A DNA stretch of 64,000 nucleotides from Paenibacillus herberti (GCF_002233675.1 NZ_NMUQ01000001.1:127021-191020); one strand, 5' to 3'; counted from the stretch's first letter, positions 1 to 10,010 are shown. The notes: a model not told the origin generated them from the sequence alone. Numbers and translations are program-made.

Positions 1-158
1 CTGTTCCGCTGAAGCATCATCCAAATTGGCTCAACAGCATGTTCTGAGGAGTCCTTTCGGCATGTCGAAAGTCGCGAAGTTTTGCTTCCAAAGTCACACC
101 GAGCAATCAACAAATGTCGTGTGAAGTGCGTAAAGTCATGTCTATGTTGCCGTAAAAT

Positions 159-168
159 GTGGTAGAAT
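159..168 (+). promoter_or_regulatory. candidate extended -10 promoter of pyk
   Basis: TGGTAGAAT fits an extended -10 (TGnTAGAAT), about 48 nt before the pyk start. I see no good -35 box. The first 158 bases of the window contain no convincing gene. A GGAGGAATT ribosome site follows just before the ATG at 216. Confidence 0.3.
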
Positions 169-215
169 GATTGATAGTGTTTAAGCAAGCTAATTGATGG
201 AGGAATTATATACCC

Positions 216-1970
216 ATGCGCAAAACGAAAATTGTTTGTACGATCGGCCCATCCAGCGAGTCGCTGGAAAATACAAAAAAACTGATTCTGGCTGGCATGA
301 ACGTTGCCCGTCTGAACTTTTCGCACGGTGATTTCGAGGAGCACGGCAACCGGATTAAAAATATCCGCCAAGCCTGTGGTGAACTCGGCAAAACCGTTGC
401 CATCTTGCTCGACACCAAAGGTCCTGAAATTCGTCTTGGCAAGCTGAAAGAGGAGCCAATCGAGCTCCAACAGGACGATTACATCACTTTGACTACAGAA
501 GAGATTCTTGGCGACCGTCACCGTCTTCCGGTAACGTACAAAAACCTCCCTGCAGACCTCAAAGTCGGCTCCACGGTTCTGATCGATGACGGTCTGATCG
601 GTCTTACGGTTGTTGACATCCAAGGAACAGAAATCAACTGCAAAATCGTTAACAGCGGCCCGATCAAGAGCAAAAAGGGTGTTAACGTACCTGGCGTAGA
701 CATTTCCCTTCCAGGCATCACCGAGAAGGATGCGAATGATATCGTGTTCGGTATCGAGCAAGGCGTTGATTTCATCGCTGCTTCCTTCGTGCGCAAAGCG
801 TCCGACGTACTTGAGATCCGCGAGCTTCTGGAGCAGCATAACGCTGGTCATATCCAGATTATTTCCAAGATCGAGAACCAGCAAGGTGTGGACAACCTCG
901 ATGCAATTCTGGAAGTTTCCGACGGTCTGATGGTAGCTCGTGGCGACCTGGGCGTTGAGATTCCAGCGGAAGAAGTGCCGCTCGTTCAGAAAAACATGAT
1001 TCAAAAGGCGAACCTGGCAGGCAAGCCGGTCATTACGGCTACCCAAATGCTGGATTCCATGCAACGCAACCCGCGTCCTACGCGCGCTGAAGCTAGCGAC
1101 GTAGCTAACGCTATTTTCGACGGTACAGATGCAATCATGCTGTCCGGCGAGACGGCTGCAGGAAAATACCCAATGGAATCCGTTCTGACAATGTCCCGCA
1201 TTGCTGAGCGTGCTGAGTCCGCGCTGGACTACCGCGAGATTCTGACGAAGCAAGCTAGCGCACAACAGACGACGGTTACCGAAGCGATCAGCCAAGCTGT
1301 CGCTAACTCGGCACTGGATTTGAAAGCCAAAGCGATCGTAACTTCCACGGAAAGTGGTTTTACAGCTCGCATGGTATCCAAATACCGTCCGAAGGCTCCA
1401 ATTATTGCTGTTACAACAGATGAGCGCATCATGCGTCGCCTGAATCTTACTTGGGGTGTTATCCCGACTAAGGGTGTTCCAGCGGACACAACGGACGAAA
1501 TGTTCAACTTTGCCGTTGAAGGCGCGCTGAGCACGGGCTTGGTTGGCCTCGGCGATACGATTGTCATCACTGCAGGCGTACCAGTTGGCCGCGCAGGCAC
1601 GACAAACCTGATCAAAGTTCATCATATCGGTGAGCTTGTTGCCAAAGGTCAAGGCATCGGCAGCCAAACAGCAACGGGTAAAGTTGTTGTTGCTCGTACG
1701 CCTGAGGAAGCAATCGCCAAAACGAAGGAAGGTTCCATTCTTGTGACGGTTTCCACCGACAAGGAATATATGCCTGCCATTCAAAAGGCTTCCGCAATCA
1801 TTACCGTTACAGGCGGCATTACTAGCCATGCGGCTGTTGTTGGCCTCAACCTCGGTATCCCAGCCGTTATCGGCATTTCGGATGCACTTGAGCTTCTGCG
1901 TGACGGTATGGAAGTTACCGTTTATGGCGAAATGGGTGTCATTTACACGGGACAATCCAAAGTCCTTTAA
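216..1970 (+). CDS. pyk: pyruvate kinase with C-terminal PEP-utilizer domain
   Basis: Catalyses the last step of glycolysis in the cytosol: phosphoenolpyruvate plus ADP gives pyruvate plus ATP. The protein is 584 aa. It opens with the typical [13 protein letters not shown], has the [12 protein letters not shown] active-site segment near residues 239-250 and the TATQMLDSM segment near 275. About 110 C-terminal residues form an extra PEP-utilizer (swivelling) domain with [11 protein letters not shown] near 533-543; its conserved TSHAA histidine is the one phosphorylated in PEP synthase and PTS enzyme I. This long form is known from Bacillus and Geobacillus, where the extra domain is not needed for catalysis. 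A GGAGG site precedes the ATG. A long hairpin with seven T residues closes the unit. In Bacillales pfkA normally lies just upstream; it would be outside this window. Confidence 0.97.
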   Translation: MRKTKIVCTIGPSSESLENTKKLILAGMNVARLNFSHGDFEEHGNRIKNIRQACGELGKTVAILLDTKGPEIRLGKLKEEPIELQQDDYITLTTEEILGDRHRLPVTYKNLPADLKVGSTVLIDDGLIGLTVVDIQGTEINCKIVNSGPIKSKKGVNVPGVDISLPGITEKDANDIVFGIEQGVDFIAASFVRKASDVLEIRELLEQHNAGHIQIISKIENQQGVDNLDAILEVSDGLMVARGDLGVEIPAEEVPLVQKNMIQKANLAGKPVITATQMLDSMQRNPRPTRAEASDVANAIFDGTDAIMLSGETAAGKYPMESVLTMSRIAERAESALDYREILTKQASAQQTTVTEAISQAVANSALDLKAKAIVTSTESGFTARMVSKYRPKAPIIAVTTDERIMRRLNLTWGVIPTKGVPADTTDEMFNFAVEGALSTGLVGLGDTIVITAGVPVGRAGTTNLIKVHHIGELVAKGQGIGSQTATGKVVVARTPEEAIAKTKEGSILVTVSTDKEYMPAIQKASAIITVTGGITSHAAVVGLNLGIPAVIGISDALELLRDGMEVTVYGEMGVIYTGQSKVL

Positions 1971-1981
1971 GTTCATTATCA

Positions 1982-2057
1982 AGGCCGCGTTAATGGCGTC
2001 GTCCACTTCTTCCCCACGGGAGGAACGGTTGGATGCCGCCGTGCGCGGCCTTTTTTT
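1982..2057 (+). terminator. terminator after pyk
   Basis: GGCCGCG at 1983 pairs with CGCGGCC at 2044, followed by TTTTTTT. The roughly 54-nt interior can also pair (GGCG with CGCC), giving a long structured terminator. Confidence 0.7.
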
Positions 2058-2114
2058 GCATCCGGATGGGAATGCGCCGATAATAAGGGTAATAGAAAGG
2101 GGGCTTCCTCGCTT

Positions 2115-2633
2115 ATGGACAAAGTGGCTTGGCATGTTCATCCGCTCCGCGTGCGCTACCAGGAAACCGATGGGATGGGCGTCGTATACCATGCAAATTA
2201 TATGACCTGGTTCGAGATCGGCCGCACAGAGCTGATTCGTGCCGCTGGTTATTCCTATGGCCGGATTGAAGAGGAAGGACTCATGCTCCCTCTGACGGAT
2301 TTGGACAGCATCTTTAAGCTGCCGGCCCGCTATGACGATGCGGTTGCAATTTGCACCCGTGTGGAAAGCTATACACCAATGAGGTTAGCTTTTCGTTATC
2401 AGATTCGTCGACTTCATGTTAACTCGGAGAAGTTGCTATCGGAACTTAGCACGGAGACGAAGGCGGCAGGGGATGGAGAGGGTTTGCCTGGGGAAATGCT
2501 CGCAAGCGGTGGGACAAGGCATGTTTGGGTAGATCGAAGCTTCCGGCCGATGCGGCTGGACCGGCGACTGCCAGAACTATACGGAATTATTCAACAATAC
2601 GGCGCCAAGTCGGCAAAGGGGGAAGAACGATGA
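2115..2633 (+). CDS. acyl-CoA thioesterase, YbgC/4-hydroxybenzoyl-CoA thioesterase hot-dog family
   Basis: A 172-aa single hot-dog domain protein. The N-terminal VRYQETDGMGVVYHANYMTWFEIGR is the family signature: an acidic residue just before the G-VVYHANY helix and the conserved W-E pair. Members hydrolyse acyl-CoA thioesters; the substrate cannot be read from sequence. The final ~45 residues are less conserved. The ATG follows an AAAGGGGGC ribosome site. Its stop overlaps the start of the next gene (ATGA), so the two are translationally coupled. Confidence 0.85.
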   Translation: MDKVAWHVHPLRVRYQETDGMGVVYHANYMTWFEIGRTELIRAAGYSYGRIEEEGLMLPLTDLDSIFKLPARYDDAVAICTRVESYTPMRLAFRYQIRRLHVNSEKLLSELSTETKAAGDGEGLPGEMLASGGTRHVWVDRSFRPMRLDRRLPELYGIIQQYGAKSAKGEER

Positions 2634-3073
2634 AACGTCGGTGGGGACCGTTGCAGAAGGTTTTAGCTGGAGCGGCAGCTTATCTTTTGCTGGAGGTATT
2701 CGCAATGTCGTGGCTCGGCAGCTGGATCGGAATAGGCGGCGTTTTTCTGCTGCTGGCCAGCACCGCTGTAGTTGGCGGTGTCCTGATTCGCACGCGCGGT
2801 CGTCGTGTTTGGGATGAGATTCGGCTGAAAATGCATGGTGGAGAACCGCCAGGCCATGCGCTGCTGAACGGGCTTTGCATTTTTGTCGGCAGCTTGCTTT
2901 TGATTTTTCCAGGCGTTCTCGGAGACCTGGTCGGACTGACCTTAGTGCTGCCGTTGACACGTCGCTTTTACCGCATGCGTTTATACCGCTGGATGGAAAA
3001 GCTGTTCCGTCGTGGCGGAGGCGGCTTCGGGGGAAGCGGTGGAGGCCAGTTTTTCATGATTGGACGGCGCTGA
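2630..3073 (+). CDS. fxsA: FxsA family membrane protein
   Basis: 147 aa with hydrophobic segments near residues 11-28, 30-48 and 73-100, then a basic Gly-rich tail (FRRGGGGFGGSGGGQ). The spacing and the FPGVLGDLVGLTLVLPLTRRFYR block match the FxsA family, small inner-membrane proteins named after E. coli FxsA, whose overexpression relieves phage T7 exclusion by the F plasmid; the function in Firmicutes is unknown. The start is the ATG in the ATGA overlap with the thioesterase gene. A longer reading from 2525 would run through that gene and lacks support. Confidence 0.85.
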   Translation: MKRRWGPLQKVLAGAAAYLLLEVFAMSWLGSWIGIGGVFLLLASTAVVGGVLIRTRGRRVWDEIRLKMHGGEPPGHALLNGLCIFVGSLLLIFPGVLGDLVGLTLVLPLTRRFYRMRLYRWMEKLFRRGGGGFGGSGGGQFFMIGRR

Positions 3074-3170
3074 AAAAATTCAAGTTATTTACTCTACATT
3101 TACAGCATCTTAATATAGAAGAAACAGTCGTAAGGCATAATTGGGACAATGACAAGGAGGCTCCTCACCA

Positions 3171-5267
3171 ATGAGTAAAGTTTTGTCCCCCTATGTGAAT
3201 CGAGATTTGAGCTGGATCGAATTCAATCGCAGGGTGCTGGAGGAAGCGCAGGACCCGTCTACGCCGCTGCTGGATAGGGCCAAGTTCCTGGCCATCGTGT
3301 CCAGCAACTTAGATGAGTTCATGAGCGTACGCATGGCGGGAATTCAGGACCAGCTCAAAGCAGGTTATACCAAGATGGATTTTACCGGTTACACGCCCCA
3401 AGGACTATGGAAACGACTGCTCAAGCGGACAGGACAGATGGTCACGGAGCAGTATCGCACTTATCGCGAAGTCATGAGGGGCTTGGCCAAAGAAAACATA
3501 CATATCCGCGATATGGAGGATCTGAACGCCAGCCAGCAGGGGGCGATGGAAGACTATTTCCGTAAAATCGTCTTTCCGGTACTTACGCCGATGGCGGTTG
3601 ATCAGAGCCGACCGTTCCCACTGCTGCGCACAAAGGAGCTGTACCTTGCGGTGCTGCTTCAGGAGCCGGATGCGGATGAGGACGCGGAGCCTTATTTTGC
3701 AATTGTGCAAGTGCCGTCCATTCTTCCACGCTGTGTTCCTGTACCCGCACACGGAAATAGCAAAAAGCAGGAGTTTGTACTGCTTGAGGATATCATTCAA
3801 ACCTTTATTCAGAATCTGTTTAGTGGATATAAACTGACCGCTGTCGACCCTTTCCGTTTGACCCGCAATGCAGATCTGACGCTCAACGAGGAAGGTGCCG
3901 AGGATCTTCTCGAGGAGATTGAAAAGGAGCTTCGCCGCCGTCGCTGGGGCATGCCGGTCAGGCTTGAGATTGAGGAAGGTTTCCATCCATATGCGCTTGA
4001 TCTGCTGCGCGAAGAGCTGGAAATCGAGGATCATGTCGTTCCGATTGGCGGACCTCTTGATCTGAGCTTTTTAATGCGTTTTACGGGCGTGTTGAAGGGG
4101 CGGGAAGATCTGCGCTATCCGAAGCTGGAGCCGGAATATCCGCGCGAGCTTGAGGAGCATGAGCTTATATTTGATACGATTCGGGAACGGGATGTGCTGC
4201 TGCATCATCCTTATGAATCGTTTGAGCCGTTGACGGAGTTTGTCCAGCAGGCAGCGGAGGACCCACAGGTGCTTGCGGTCAAAATGACGCTCTACCGAGT
4301 GAGTGGCAAGAGTGAAATCGTACAGGCGTTGGCCGCTGCAGCCGAGTCCGGCAAACAGGTAACGGTCGTCGTAGAGCTTAAGGCCCGCTTTGACGAGGAG
4401 CGCAACATCGCCTGGGCGCGTCAACTCGAGAAGGCCGGATGTCATGTCGTTTATGGCCTTGTTGGCCTCAAAACCCATGCCAAGATTCTGCTCGTCGTTC
4501 GGCGGGAGGAAGACCAGCTGCGCCGCTACGTCCATGTCGGGACGGGAAATTACAATGACAGTACGGCCAAGGCCTATACCGATATTGGGCTATTCACTTC
4601 GCATCCGGTTATCGGAGCGGATGCTTCCGCCCTTTTCAACGAGGTGACGGGTTATTCTTCGCCCTATGAATGGCAGGCGTTCGGTGTTGCCCCAAGCGAT
4701 CTGATGGAGAAGCTGTTTCGTTTGATCGATCGCGAGCGGGAGCATGCGGAGGCTGGGCGTGGAGGTTATATTGCGGCTAAAATGAACTCCCTCTCCAATC
4801 AGGAGATGATCGATAAGCTGTACGAGGCTTCCCGTTCCGGGGTGCGCATCGATTTGATCGTGCGCGGCGTTTGCTGCCTGCGCCCGGGTGTCCCAGGTCT
4901 TAGCGAAAACATCCGGGTCGTCAGCATCGTTGACCGTTTTCTAGAACATTCCCGGTTGCTGTATGTGCGCAATGCTGGGGAAGAGCAAGTTTATCTTTCC
5001 AGTGCAGACTGGATGACGCGCAATCTGACGCGGCGGATCGAGCTGATGTGCCCTGTATTCGACCCGAATCTGCGTGAAAGCCTCATCTCGATCATTCGGC
5101 TGCAACTGAGCGACAATGTAAAGGCACGCGAACTGAAATCGACTGGCGGGTATGAGCGCGTACTCCCAGCGGAAGACGAGCAACTGCTGCGCAGCCAGTT
5201 CGAAGCGGAGCGGAATCGCATATGGAAAAAAGAAGAAGATGAAAAAGGCGCTAAGATAAGGGTCTGA
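3171..5267 (+). CDS. ppk: polyphosphate kinase 1
   Basis: Polymerises the gamma-phosphate of ATP into polyphosphate, reversibly. At 698 aa it has the usual PPK1 length. The N domain starts with VNRDLSWIEFNRRVLEEA, followed by NLDEFMSVRMAGI. In the two PLD-like catalytic domains, GLKTHAKILLV carries the histidine (H436) that is autophosphorylated in PPK1, with GTGNYND shortly after and LSSADWMTRNL near the C terminus. AAGGAGG precedes the ATG. It converges with the exopolyphosphatase gene, with a strong terminator between them: synthesis and breakdown genes sit side by side but are transcribed separately. Confidence 0.96.
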   Translation: MSKVLSPYVNRDLSWIEFNRRVLEEAQDPSTPLLDRAKFLAIVSSNLDEFMSVRMAGIQDQLKAGYTKMDFTGYTPQGLWKRLLKRTGQMVTEQYRTYREVMRGLAKENIHIRDMEDLNASQQGAMEDYFRKIVFPVLTPMAVDQSRPFPLLRTKELYLAVLLQEPDADEDAEPYFAIVQVPSILPRCVPVPAHGNSKKQEFVLLEDIIQTFIQNLFSGYKLTAVDPFRLTRNADLTLNEEGAEDLLEEIEKELRRRRWGMPVRLEIEEGFHPYALDLLREELEIEDHVVPIGGPLDLSFLMRFTGVLKGREDLRYPKLEPEYPRELEEHELIFDTIRERDVLLHHPYESFEPLTEFVQQAAEDPQVLAVKMTLYRVSGKSEIVQALAAAAESGKQVTVVVELKARFDEERNIAWARQLEKAGCHVVYGLVGLKTHAKILLVVRREEDQLRRYVHVGTGNYNDSTAKAYTDIGLFTSHPVIGADASALFNEVTGYSSPYEWQAFGVAPSDLMEKLFRLIDREREHAEAGRGGYIAAKMNSLSNQEMIDKLYEASRSGVRIDLIVRGVCCLRPGVPGLSENIRVVSIVDRFLEHSRLLYVRNAGEEQVYLSSADWMTRNLTRRIELMCPVFDPNLRESLISIIRLQLSDNVKARELKSTGGYERVLPAEDEQLLRSQFEAERNRIWKKEEDEKGAKIRV

Positions 5268-5285
5268 TTAGCGACAGTAATACAA

Positions 5286-5335
5286 GGAGCCGCTGAGGCC
5301 GCGCCCCGATAGAGGGGCGGCTTCAGCGGCTCTTT
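5286..5335 (+). terminator. terminator after ppk
   Basis: GAGCCGCTGAGGCCGC pairs with GGCGGCTTCAGCGGCTC around a small CCCC/GGGG inner stem, then CTTT. It lies between the convergent ppk and ppx genes. Confidence 0.8.
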
Positions 5336-5419
5336 CTGTACAAATAGGTTGATGTAGGTTGTATAAGCTGGAACTTTGCAACGAGTTCCACCGTTACATA
5401 GCGCAGCGACTTCTGTGCT

Positions 5420-6964
5420 TCAGCGAACCGACAAAACCGGATGAAGCCTCCACAGCTTCAGGAACTCTTTGCCTGCCTCCTCGACCTCCTGGGACTCCAG
5501 CGCCAGCGAGCCAGCAGGGTGAACGGCGGTGAGCTGCAACTGGCTGGAGGCCGTTGATAGCTCCGACTCCAGCCGACTGATTGGCTGCGTCTCGCTGCGA
5601 TCGAGAGCAACGGCCAGCTGCAGCAGGCTACCCAGCAATGCGGCAGCCTCGATGTCGCCAGGCTCAAGCAGAGCCGCATAAGGCTCAAGCTGGGCTTTGC
5701 AACGGCTGCGGCTGCGGAAGGCGGCGATGGCGGCAGTCAGAACATTTTCGCGATGGGACATACCGTTCAGACTGCAATTGGTCAGCAAATAAAAAGTATG
5801 CATCGAGTAAGCGGCATAGTCGATGGAAGCGCCGATGCGGTACAGCAAGGACGCGGCATCCAGCAGCGTGGCGGCTCTTTCTCCCAGTCCCCTCAGGCCA
5901 TAGTCCGGCGCAGCCCGCTGCAGCTGCTCCAGCAGTTGCAGTGAGAGGCGGTTGACCTGGTTGAGATGAGGAAGTGGGGCCTCCGGGTAAAGAGCGTACG
6001 TGTTGCGAACACTGTAGTCTAGCACACTGTCGAGCCGCGGCCGATCCGGCGATTGTACGGAGAAAAACAGCCCGTCACGCAGACCGGAGGCGCAGACACG
6101 ATATTCCGTAGCGCCGGTCAAACGTTGGAATACCCGAAGCACAGCTAGCCCCGGCACGATCAGATCAACGCGATCCTTGGACAGGCCAGGGAATTTGCGA
6201 CGCTTGTCTAGCGGCATGTCCCGCAGTGTGTCAAAGAGGTGATCGGAATCTCCGGTTGGCATCGCATAGTTATGCGTTTGAGGGAAAGGATATTTTCGTA
6301 CGGCCTGATGGATCTTGGCCAGCGAGCGAATGGTGCCTCCTACGCCGATCAGCGGCAGGCCGGGCGACCAGCGAAGCCAGTCCTCACGCTCGGCGGCCTG
6401 GAGGGCCATCCGCTCCAGCTCTTGCAAACCTTCATCGTTCAGCATTCCGTTGTCCGCATAATTGCGGGCAAGGCTGACACAACCGAATGGGAATGAGATG
6501 CTCTCTACGAGCGTGCGCTCTTTGAAAAGGGATATTTCGGTGCTGCCTCCGCCGATATCGATAAGGAAGCCGTCCCGGACATCCATCGTATTAACCATAC
6601 CAAGGAAGCCAAATCCAGCCTCTTGTTCTCCTGGCAAAAGCTCGATTTCGAGCCCGGTCTCGGCGGTCAGCGCCTGGAGCACTTCCTCACCATTGACGGC
6701 GTTGCGCATGGCCGCCGTAGCTACGGCGCGCACGATGCGCGTCCGGTGATGGGCGCATAATAGGCGGAAATGGCCCAGTGTTTCGGCCAGCTCCCGCACC
6801 GTGTCTTCATCGATGCGGCCGTCTGCGGTGATTCTTTGGCTCAGTCGAGCCGGTCGCTTGCTGCCGTCAATGACGCGATGAGCTCCCGATGCCGTTTGCT
6901 CGTACACGACGAGACGGATGGAGTTGGAGCCTATATCGATGATGCCGATTCGTTGTTCATTCAT
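5420..6964 (-). CDS. ppx: exopolyphosphatase / guanosine pentaphosphatase (Ppx/GppA)
   Basis: Releases terminal phosphate from polyphosphate (and, in some members, from pppGpp). It is 514 aa from the ATG at 6964, chosen because GGAGGA lies 6 nt upstream and the protein then begins NEQRIGIIDIGSNSIRLVVYE, the first phosphate-binding motif of the ASKHA fold. The second signature GFLIDIGGGSTEISLF and the LIGVGGTIRSLAKI motif are present. The C-terminal third is a helical HD-like region (RIGASIDYAAYSMHTFYLLTN) as in Ppx proteins. A longer frame to 7036 has no ribosome site. It converges with ppk. Confidence 0.92.
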   Translation of the reverse strand: MNEQRIGIIDIGSNSIRLVVYEQTASGAHRVIDGSKRPARLSQRITADGRIDEDTVRELAETLGHFRLLCAHHRTRIVRAVATAAMRNAVNGEEVLQALTAETGLEIELLPGEQEAGFGFLGMVNTMDVRDGFLIDIGGGSTEISLFKERTLVESISFPFGCVSLARNYADNGMLNDEGLQELERMALQAAEREDWLRWSPGLPLIGVGGTIRSLAKIHQAVRKYPFPQTHNYAMPTGDSDHLFDTLRDMPLDKRRKFPGLSKDRVDLIVPGLAVLRVFQRLTGATEYRVCASGLRDGLFFSVQSPDRPRLDSVLDYSVRNTYALYPEAPLPHLNQVNRLSLQLLEQLQRAAPDYGLRGLGERAATLLDAASLLYRIGASIDYAAYSMHTFYLLTNCSLNGMSHRENVLTAAIAAFRSRSRCKAQLEPYAALLEPGDIEAAALLGSLLQLAVALDRSETQPISRLESELSTASSQLQLTAVHPAGSLALESQEVEEAGKEFLKLWRLHPVLSVR

Positions 6965-7013
6965 TGGAGTTCCTCCTATCCGCCGCCGCAAGACGGCTAA
7001 ATCTGTAACCAAT

Positions 7014-7043
7014 AGTGTACCATTACGACATCCCAACGTCCAA
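7014..7043 (-). promoter_or_regulatory. candidate promoter of ppx
   Basis: Read on the minus strand: TTGGAC, 18-nt spacer, TACACT, about 50 nt before the ppx ATG. Matches are partial. Confidence 0.4.
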
Positions 7044-7099
7044 AATGGACAGTCTCAGCGATGGTATGAAATGGGCGACAACTAAATTCTATGATGGCG

Positions 7100-7114
7100 A
7101 TAAAGCATTTTTAT
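7100..7114. promoter_or_regulatory. CcpC-type operator (ATAA-N7-TTAT) before citZ
   Basis: ATAAAGCATTTTTAT is an exact match to ATAA-N7-TTAT, the dyad bound by the citrate-responsive LysR-type repressor CcpC at citZ and citB in Bacillus subtilis. It lies 11 nt upstream of the proposed -35 box of citZ. The match is seen directly; CcpC itself is not in this window. Confidence 0.6.
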
Positions 7115-7125
7115 GCGGCAATCTG

Positions 7126-7154
7126 TTGGATTCAGTAGGAAAATACTCTATGAT
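7126..7154 (+). promoter_or_regulatory. candidate sigma-A promoter of citZ
   Basis: TTGGAT, 17-nt spacer, TATGAT. The -10 matches 5 of 6 consensus bases; the -35 is weaker. It predicts a leader of roughly 175 nt before the citZ start. Confidence 0.5.
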
Positions 7155-7226
7155 AGTAAAGACCACTGCGGTTTTGAGCTGATCTATGCCCTTCAAAATT
7201 CGTTCAGAATTCTTCTTTATGTACTC

Positions 7227-7240
7227 TGAATGCGCTGTCA
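7227..7240 (+). promoter_or_regulatory. cre-like site in the citZ leader
   Basis: TGAATGCGCTGTCA matches the CcpA consensus TGWAARCGYTWNCW at all but two positions. It lies downstream of the promoter, where a cre could block elongation. CcpA repression of citZ is established in B. subtilis. No gene is seen in 6965-7337 apart from these control elements. Confidence 0.4.
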
Positions 7241-7337
7241 AGGTCAGAGAGGCGGCCCGTCATCTGCAGTTCCATGTTCGCTTGTCCCATTACCGGCCTC
7301 GGATTCTGCTAAGGCCGAAGACAAAGGAGAGAGTTCA

Positions 7338-8450
7338 ATGACAGCTACCAAAGGTCTCGAAGGCATTGTCGCCACGACCTCATCCATCAGCTCCATCATC
7401 GACGGAGTCCTGACTTATCGCGGCATCGACATTGACGATTTGGCCGTTAATGCGACGTTTGAAGAAGTTGCCTATCTTCTCTGGTATGGCAAGCTGCCTA
7501 CAGCAGCCGAGCTCCAGCAACTGAAATCCAAGTTGGATGCGTTTGCTCCTGTTCCTTCCGAAGTTATCGAAGCGATTAAGCTGTATCCAAAAGATGCGAA
7601 CTCTATGGCGGCGCTCCGCACAGCGGTATCCGCTCTGGCCCTGTACGACCCGGCAGCTCAAGATATGACCCGCGAAGCCAACGTGGATAAAGCGATCCGC
7701 CTGCAGGCACAGCTGCCGACGATCATTGCTGCATTCTCACGCATCCGCGAAGGCCAGGAGCCAGTTGCTCCTAAGGCAGGCCTTTCCGTAGCAGCGAACT
7801 TCCTCTACATGCTGTCCGGTGAGACTCCGGATGACGTAGCTGTGAAGGCGCTTGATCAAGCTCTGGTACTGCATGCCGACCATGAGCTCAACGCTTCCAC
7901 CTTTGCTGGCCGTGTTACGGTTGCAACACTCTCGGATATGTATTCCGGCGTTGTGTCTGCGATCGGCGCCTTGAAGGGGCCACTGCATGGCGGAGCAAAC
8001 GAAGCGGTAATGGTAATGCTGGAGGAGATCGGATCTCCGGATCGCGTTGAATCGATCATCAACGAGAAGCTTAACAACAAAGAGAAAATCATGGGCTTCG
8101 GCCATCGCGTTTATAAAAACGGCGACCCGCGCGCCAAACATCTTCAAAAAATGTCCGAGGAGCTCGGTAAGCTGAAGGGCAATATGGACCTGTACAACAT
8201 GAGCGTGCAAATCGAAGAAATCGTAACCGGCCAAAAGGGTCTGAAGCCTAACGTAGACTTCTACTCCGCATCCGTTTACACAACTCTCGGTATCAAGCGC
8301 GACCTGTTTACGCCGATTTTTGCCATCAGCCGCCTGTCGGGCTGGACAGCGCATATCCTGGAGCAGTACGATAATAATCGTCTGATTCGTCCACGCGCAG
8401 AATACACGGGACCAGTGAACGCTAAGTTCATTCCAATCGAACAGCGTTAA
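7338..8450 (+). CDS. citZ: citrate synthase
   Basis: Condenses acetyl-CoA with oxaloacetate to citrate. It is 370 aa from the ATG at 7338, which has AAAGGAGAG 6 nt upstream; a longer frame from 7230 has no ribosome site. Family motifs are GLEGIVATTSSISSI and YRGIDIDDLA at the N terminus, GPLHGGANEAVM with the first active-site histidine, GFGHRVYKNGDPRA with the second, and VDFYSASVYTTLGI with the catalytic aspartate region. It is the first gene of the citZ-icd-mdh block. The gap of about 140 nt before icd contains a weak GC-rich hairpin (8463-8490) without a T run, so partial read-through is likely. Confidence 0.96.
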   Translation: MTATKGLEGIVATTSSISSIIDGVLTYRGIDIDDLAVNATFEEVAYLLWYGKLPTAAELQQLKSKLDAFAPVPSEVIEAIKLYPKDANSMAALRTAVSALALYDPAAQDMTREANVDKAIRLQAQLPTIIAAFSRIREGQEPVAPKAGLSVAANFLYMLSGETPDDVAVKALDQALVLHADHELNASTFAGRVTVATLSDMYSGVVSAIGALKGPLHGGANEAVMVMLEEIGSPDRVESIINEKLNNKEKIMGFGHRVYKNGDPRAKHLQKMSEELGKLKGNMDLYNMSVQIEEIVTGQKGLKPNVDFYSASVYTTLGIKRDLFTPIFAISRLSGWTAHILEQYDNNRLIRPRAEYTGPVNAKFIPIEQR

Positions 8451-8588
8451 TCCCGAGGTCCCCCTGACCGCTGTGTCGGGGGGTTCAGCTGTGCGCGCAT
8501 CTGTCCCAATTTCGTAATCTCAACTCATGCGTCCTTATAATCGGGACAAGCCCTTTGCACCATTATTTTAAGAGGAGGAATTACCCTA

Positions 8589-9884
8589 ATGGCACAATTC
8601 GAAAAATACGCTCTTCCAACCGAAGGCGAGCAAATTACGATTCAAAACGGCCAACTGCAAGTTCCTAACAACCCGATCCTTCCTTTCATCGAAGGCGACG
8701 GCACTGGCCGCGACATCTGGCGCGCTTCCAAGCGCGTACTTGACTCTGCTGTAGAGAAAGCTTACAAAGGCGAAAAGAAAATCGCTTGGTACGAAGTATT
8801 TGCAGGCGAAAAAGCCTTCAACCAATACGGCGAGTGGCTTCCTGCCGACACGCTGACTGCGATTCGCGAATACATGGTTGCGATCAAAGGACCTCTGACG
8901 ACGCCAATCGGCGGCGGTATCCGTTCCCTGAACGTGGCTCTGCGCCAAGAGCTTGACTTGTACGTCTGCCTGCGCCCTGTGCGTTACTTCGACGGCGTGC
9001 CTTCCCCAGTGAAGCGCCCTGAGCTGGTAAACATGGTTATTTTCCGCGAGAACACGGAAGACATCTATGCTGGCATCGAGTACCAAGAAGGATCCGAAGC
9101 TGTGAAAAAAGTTCTGTCCTTCCTGCAAAATGAGATGGGCGTGAACAAAATCCGCTTCCCGGAAACATCCGGCATCGGCATCAAGCCAGTATCCGCAGAA
9201 GGCTCCAAACGCCTTGTGCGCGCTGCTATTGAGTACGCAATCGAGCATGGCCGCAAGTCCGTAACGCTCGTTCACAAAGGCAACATCATGAAGTTCACCG
9301 AAGGAGCCTTCAAAAACTGGGGCTATGAAGTGGCTGAAGCCGAGTTCGGCGACAAAGTGTTCACTTGGGATCAATATGACCGCATCAAAGAAGAGCAAGG
9401 CGTTGATGCAGCCAACAAGGCTCAAGAACAAGCTCTCGCAGCTGGCAAAATCCTCATCAAGGACGCTATTGCCGACATCGCTCTGCAACAAGTTCTGACT
9501 CGTCCGACCGACTTCGACGTTATCGCGACGCTGAACCTGAACGGCGACTATCTGTCCGACGCTCTGGCTGCTCAAGTCGGCGGCATCGGTATCGCTCCAG
9601 GCGCCAACATCAACTACTTGACTGGACATGCTATCTTCGAAGCTACGCATGGCACAGCTCCTAAGTATGCTGACAAGGACGTTGTTAACCCTGGTTCCGT
9701 TATTCTGTCCGGCGTTATGATGCTTGAGCATCTGGGCTGGCAAGAAGCGGCTGACCTCATCTACAAAGGCATGGCAGCTTCGATCAACAACAAAACAGTT
9801 ACTTACGACTTTGCCCGTCTGATGGATGGCGCCAAAGAAGTGAAGTGCTCCGAGTTCGCGGATCAAGTTATCGCCAACATGTAG
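8589..9884 (+). CDS. icd: NADP-dependent isocitrate dehydrogenase
   Basis: Oxidatively decarboxylates isocitrate to 2-oxoglutarate. 431 aa, the size of the bacterial homodimeric enzyme. Motifs: [14 protein letters not shown] near the N terminus, [25 protein letters not shown] with the isocitrate-binding Ser/Arg residues, [12 protein letters not shown], and [20 protein letters not shown] in the nucleotide-binding region. AGAGGAGG precedes the ATG. Between citZ and mdh. A TATAAT at 8536-8541 could give it its own promoter, although I see no good -35. Confidence 0.96.
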   Translation: MAQFEKYALPTEGEQITIQNGQLQVPNNPILPFIEGDGTGRDIWRASKRVLDSAVEKAYKGEKKIAWYEVFAGEKAFNQYGEWLPADTLTAIREYMVAIKGPLTTPIGGGIRSLNVALRQELDLYVCLRPVRYFDGVPSPVKRPELVNMVIFRENTEDIYAGIEYQEGSEAVKKVLSFLQNEMGVNKIRFPETSGIGIKPVSAEGSKRLVRAAIEYAIEHGRKSVTLVHKGNIMKFTEGAFKNWGYEVAEAEFGDKVFTWDQYDRIKEEQGVDAANKAQEQALAAGKILIKDAIADIALQQVLTRPTDFDVIATLNLNGDYLSDALAAQVGGIGIAPGANINYLTGHAIFEATHGTAPKYADKDVVNPGSVILSGVMMLEHLGWQEAADLIYKGMAASINNKTVTYDFARLMDGAKEVKCSEFADQVIANM

Positions 9885-9892
9885 GACATACC

Positions 9893-9919
9893 GGGGCCCG
9901 CTTCGGCGGGCCCTTCATT
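9893..9919 (+). terminator. hairpin after icd
   Basis: GGGCCCGC, loop TTCG, GCGGGCCC, then TTCATT. The T run is short, so read-through into mdh is plausible. Confidence 0.6.
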
Positions 9920-10010
9920 CTGCCCAGCCGGGATGACTGGCAACTGGCAGCATAGATGAAATCCATAATCACGCGATAGACCATACCAACTTAAGCGGAG
10001 GTTTTTGATC

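Noticed and set aside
8586-9866. Long minus-strand open frame (426 codons) opposite icd
   Set aside because: It mirrors icd exactly, has no ribosome site and encodes no recognisable protein; it is a by-product of codon bias in a highly expressed gene.
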